From: JAMOBE01 sp039908285
Lineage (GTDB): Bacteria > Pseudomonadota > Alphaproteobacteria > Rhodospirillales > Rhodospirillaceae
Reading direction: 5' to 3'
NCBI GenBank assembly: GCA_039908285.1
Contig: JAMOBE010000152.1
Coordinates: 1 to 5,877, forward strand
Length of the DNA: 5,877 nucleotides
Of this stretch, positions 5,812 through 5,877 are shown piece after piece. Each line of letters starts with the position of its first letter. The first letter of the stretch is position 1. The notes under the pieces are model-generated. The model saw nothing but the letters and a program-made list of their open reading frames with translations, was not told the DNA's origin and searched no databases. Both the position numbers and the translations under genes were made by a program.

Positions 5812-5877
5812 TATATTACTTTATCGTATATTATTTATTAATAAATGATCACTGGTAAAGACGGCGCCACTTCCTAG
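5803..5877. other. AT-rich intergenic stretch with 14-bp palindrome; no gene seen
   Basis: From about 5805 to 5850 the sequence is almost entirely A and T, in sharp contrast to the GC-rich genes before it. It includes the perfect palindrome ATTTATTAATAAAT at 5833-5846. Together with the hairpin and the CACGGAT repeats this completes the 214-nt segment after the last gene (5664-5877), in which I find no credible coding sequence. It could be a promoter or regulator-binding region of a neighbouring gene, or an edge of acquired DNA. Confidence 0.5.

Noticed and set aside
5845..5877. Tiny ORF (ATG 5845 to TAG 5875-5877, 10 codons) at the right end
   Set aside because: No ribosome site, only 10 residues, and it starts within the AT-rich palindrome; no evidence of coding.

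Overview
The window is a high-GC chromosomal segment with very few non-coding bases until its last 200 nt. It holds one type I secretion (T1SS) locus, all on the + strand. The strong GC bias at third codon positions, the protein sequences and the gene order suggest a Gram-negative proteobacterium, most likely an alphaproteobacterium of the Rhodospirillales kind. The taxon is an inference from style, not from a marker gene.

Layout: (1) Bases 1-1284 are the 3' end of a large secreted adhesin-like gene that enters from the left. What is visible is a beta-solenoid passenger with exact 24-residue repeats, a conserved beta-rich module, degenerate RTX (GGADxL) repeats and a C-terminal region of the type found in T1SS substrates. 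(2) Bases 1285-1367 are a short junction carrying a perfect 25-bp tandem duplication, possibly a scar of an insertion sequence. (3) Bases 1368-5663 are three tightly packed genes: a TolC-type outer-membrane channel, a PrtD-type ABC exporter and an HlyD-type adaptor. They overlap by 4 and 8 nt, so they are almost certainly one translationally coupled operon. (4) Bases 5664-5877 contain no credible gene. They hold a weak hairpin, four 10-bp CACGGAT repeats, a lone consensus-like -35 element and an abrupt AT-rich stretch with a 14-bp palindrome.

How it works together: the ABC protein energises export in the inner membrane, the HlyD protein bridges the periplasm, and the TolC-like protein forms the outer-membrane exit. 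The adjacent adhesin-like protein, recognised by its uncleaved C-terminus, is the obvious substrate.

The most notable point is that the ABC protein has intact Walker A, Walker B, Q-loop and H-switch, but its LSGGQ signature reads LALGL and its D-loop reads EGMD. That is unexpected in an exporter class that normally works as a homodimer. I see no CRISPR array, tRNA, rRNA or complete mobile element.
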